Source of the DNA: Phytophthora sp. 'mugwort'
Lineage: Eukaryota; Oomycota; Peronosporomycetes; Peronosporales; Peronosporaceae
DNA: 64,000 bases
Reading direction: 5' to 3'
NCBI GenBank assembly: GCA_033558025.1
Contig: JAUCEF010000014.1
Span: 3,906,001-3,970,000, forward strand
The notes under the pieces were generated by a model. It was not told the origin of the DNA, did not search any database, and saw only the letters and a program-made list of their open reading frames with translations. The translations under genes and the position numbers were made by a program. Below are positions 63,288 to 64,000 of the stretch, piece by piece. The stretch's first letter is position 1. Each line of letters starts with the position of its first letter.

Positions 63288-64000
63288 TTAATTCAGCACA
63301 GGTTGATGCCGAGCTAGTTCGAGTGCGGTCTGCTGGTACTGCTGGAAGTGGCTGTTGCAGTAGTTGCAGGTCCGTTCATACGCTTGTTTGCGGCATCCAG
63401 GAACGATGCAGCGCTTGCCTGTCAGGGATCAGAGGATCAATCAAATATAAGTTAGTACCGAAATTCTCGCCAAAAAGATGCTGTCCAGTCAAGGAAAGTG
63501 CTTGCTTTACCTCCACCGTGGGCCCAGCACAAGCCGTTAGAGATGGCAATCTTATCGCACGTGCCTGTTTTACATTTAGTACCGCCACCGTGAGACCAGC
63601 AGTAGCCGCGAGACTTGGCTCGATTAGAACAGCCTGAAGCTTTGCATTCGACCGACCCGCCTGGAGGGTGGAAGAGACGAATGTTAGCTAGAGTCACAGC
63701 CAAAATACCAATAACAAGCATAGACTGAGAGCGTACCGTGTTTCCAGCAGCGACCAAAATGTTTGGCTCGACTACTGCAGCCTTCAGTCGTACAACGCTT
63801 GCCACCCTATAAGTTTCAATGCCACCTACCGGTCAGGCGATAAAGCGTCCAGACCGAGAGCCAATAGTTCAAGCCTACGTACCCCGTGTCGGACGCAAAG
63901 ACCGTGGTCGACCACGTAGTGGGTACAGCCCGTGAATCTGCATGTTCGGCTAGCTGGTCGAGATGCAGCTCTCTGTCGTGGGCTCGGTGTGTCGATGGGT
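63288..64000 (-). CDS. HGGG-type zinc-repeat protein, 5' partial
   Basis: Runs off the right edge. Complement join(63288..63418, 63511..63660, 63737..63806, 63883..>64000), introns 76-92 bp, all GT-AG and in phase. Splicing reveals tandem zinc-type repeats of the pattern C-x4-C-x(8-9)-C-x2-H-GGG: CRFTGCTHYVVDHGLCVRHG, CTTEGCSSRAKHFGRCWKHG, CKASGCSNRAKSRGYCWSHG, CKTGTCDKIAISNGLCWAHG, then a variant CIVPGCRKQAYERTCNYC. It ends with HFQQYQQTALELAR. This repeat type is common in oomycete proteins often labelled WRKY19-like, although no WRKY domain is seen. Each exon border falls within or beside an HGG, so exons match repeat units. It probably binds zinc and nucleic acid or protein; exact function unknown. 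Confidence 0.85.

Noticed and set aside
1..64000. CRISPR array, operon or bacterial-type features
   Set aside because: No regularly spaced direct repeats; genes have GT-AG introns and eukaryotic promoters, so such features are not expected and not seen.

Overview
The window looks like nuclear DNA of an oomycete, most likely Phytophthora or a close relative. The evidence is the small GT-AG introns (67-92 bp in the spliced genes I could rebuild), oomycete-type Inr+FPR promoter motifs (TCATTCxxCAATTTGCC-like) just upstream of several start codons, a BT1/folate-biopterin transporter, HGGG-type zinc-repeat proteins, and a typical mix of Ty1/copia, Helitron, PiggyBac, pogo and Crypton-like remnants. 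This assignment is an inference; no rRNA or other marker gene is present.

Layout. Positions 1-31,000 are repeat-rich. They hold a decayed Helitron with a recognisable 3' end at 1559, a full-length copia element (2953-7663, intact polyprotein), a decayed PiggyBac-like element (about 9983-13329), pogo/Tigger-like and tyrosine-recombinase remnants (14.3-17.1 kb), a block of degenerate unrecognised ORFs with a template-switch-like inverted repeat (17-22.7 kb), and a second copia copy (25840-30543, two frameshifts, perfect 5-bp target duplication). Two real genes survive in this part: a ZADH2/PTGR3-like oxidoreductase with one intron (7928-8999) and a six-exon URC4/DUF1688 uracil-catabolism gene (23370-25039).

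Positions 31,500-64,000 are gene-rich and almost repeat-free: MFS sugar transporter (-), BT1 transporter (-), ZADH2-like copy B (-), pseudokinase-PDZ-LamG protein (-), polynucleotide kinase-2H phosphodiesterase protein (-), coiled-coil protein (-), PEX14 (+), F-box-LamG protein (-), a small spliced ORF (+), M17 aminopeptidase of NPEPL1 type (+), BAG-HSP20 fusion (+), a truncated secreted nicotinamidase-like gene (-), a secreted probably GPI-anchored protein (-), ZADH2-like copy C (-), and a spliced zinc-repeat gene running off the right edge (-).

Function. There is no operon-like logic. The genes are housekeeping or membrane functions (peroxisome import, sugar and folate/biopterin transport, aminopeptidase, chaperone regulation) mixed with oomycete-specific fusions. 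The most unusual items are the pseudokinase-PDZ-LamG fusion together with a nearby F-box-LamG protein carrying a related LamG domain, the RNA-end-healing PNK-2H protein, the BAG-HSP20 fusion, and the three dispersed ZADH2-like paralogs.
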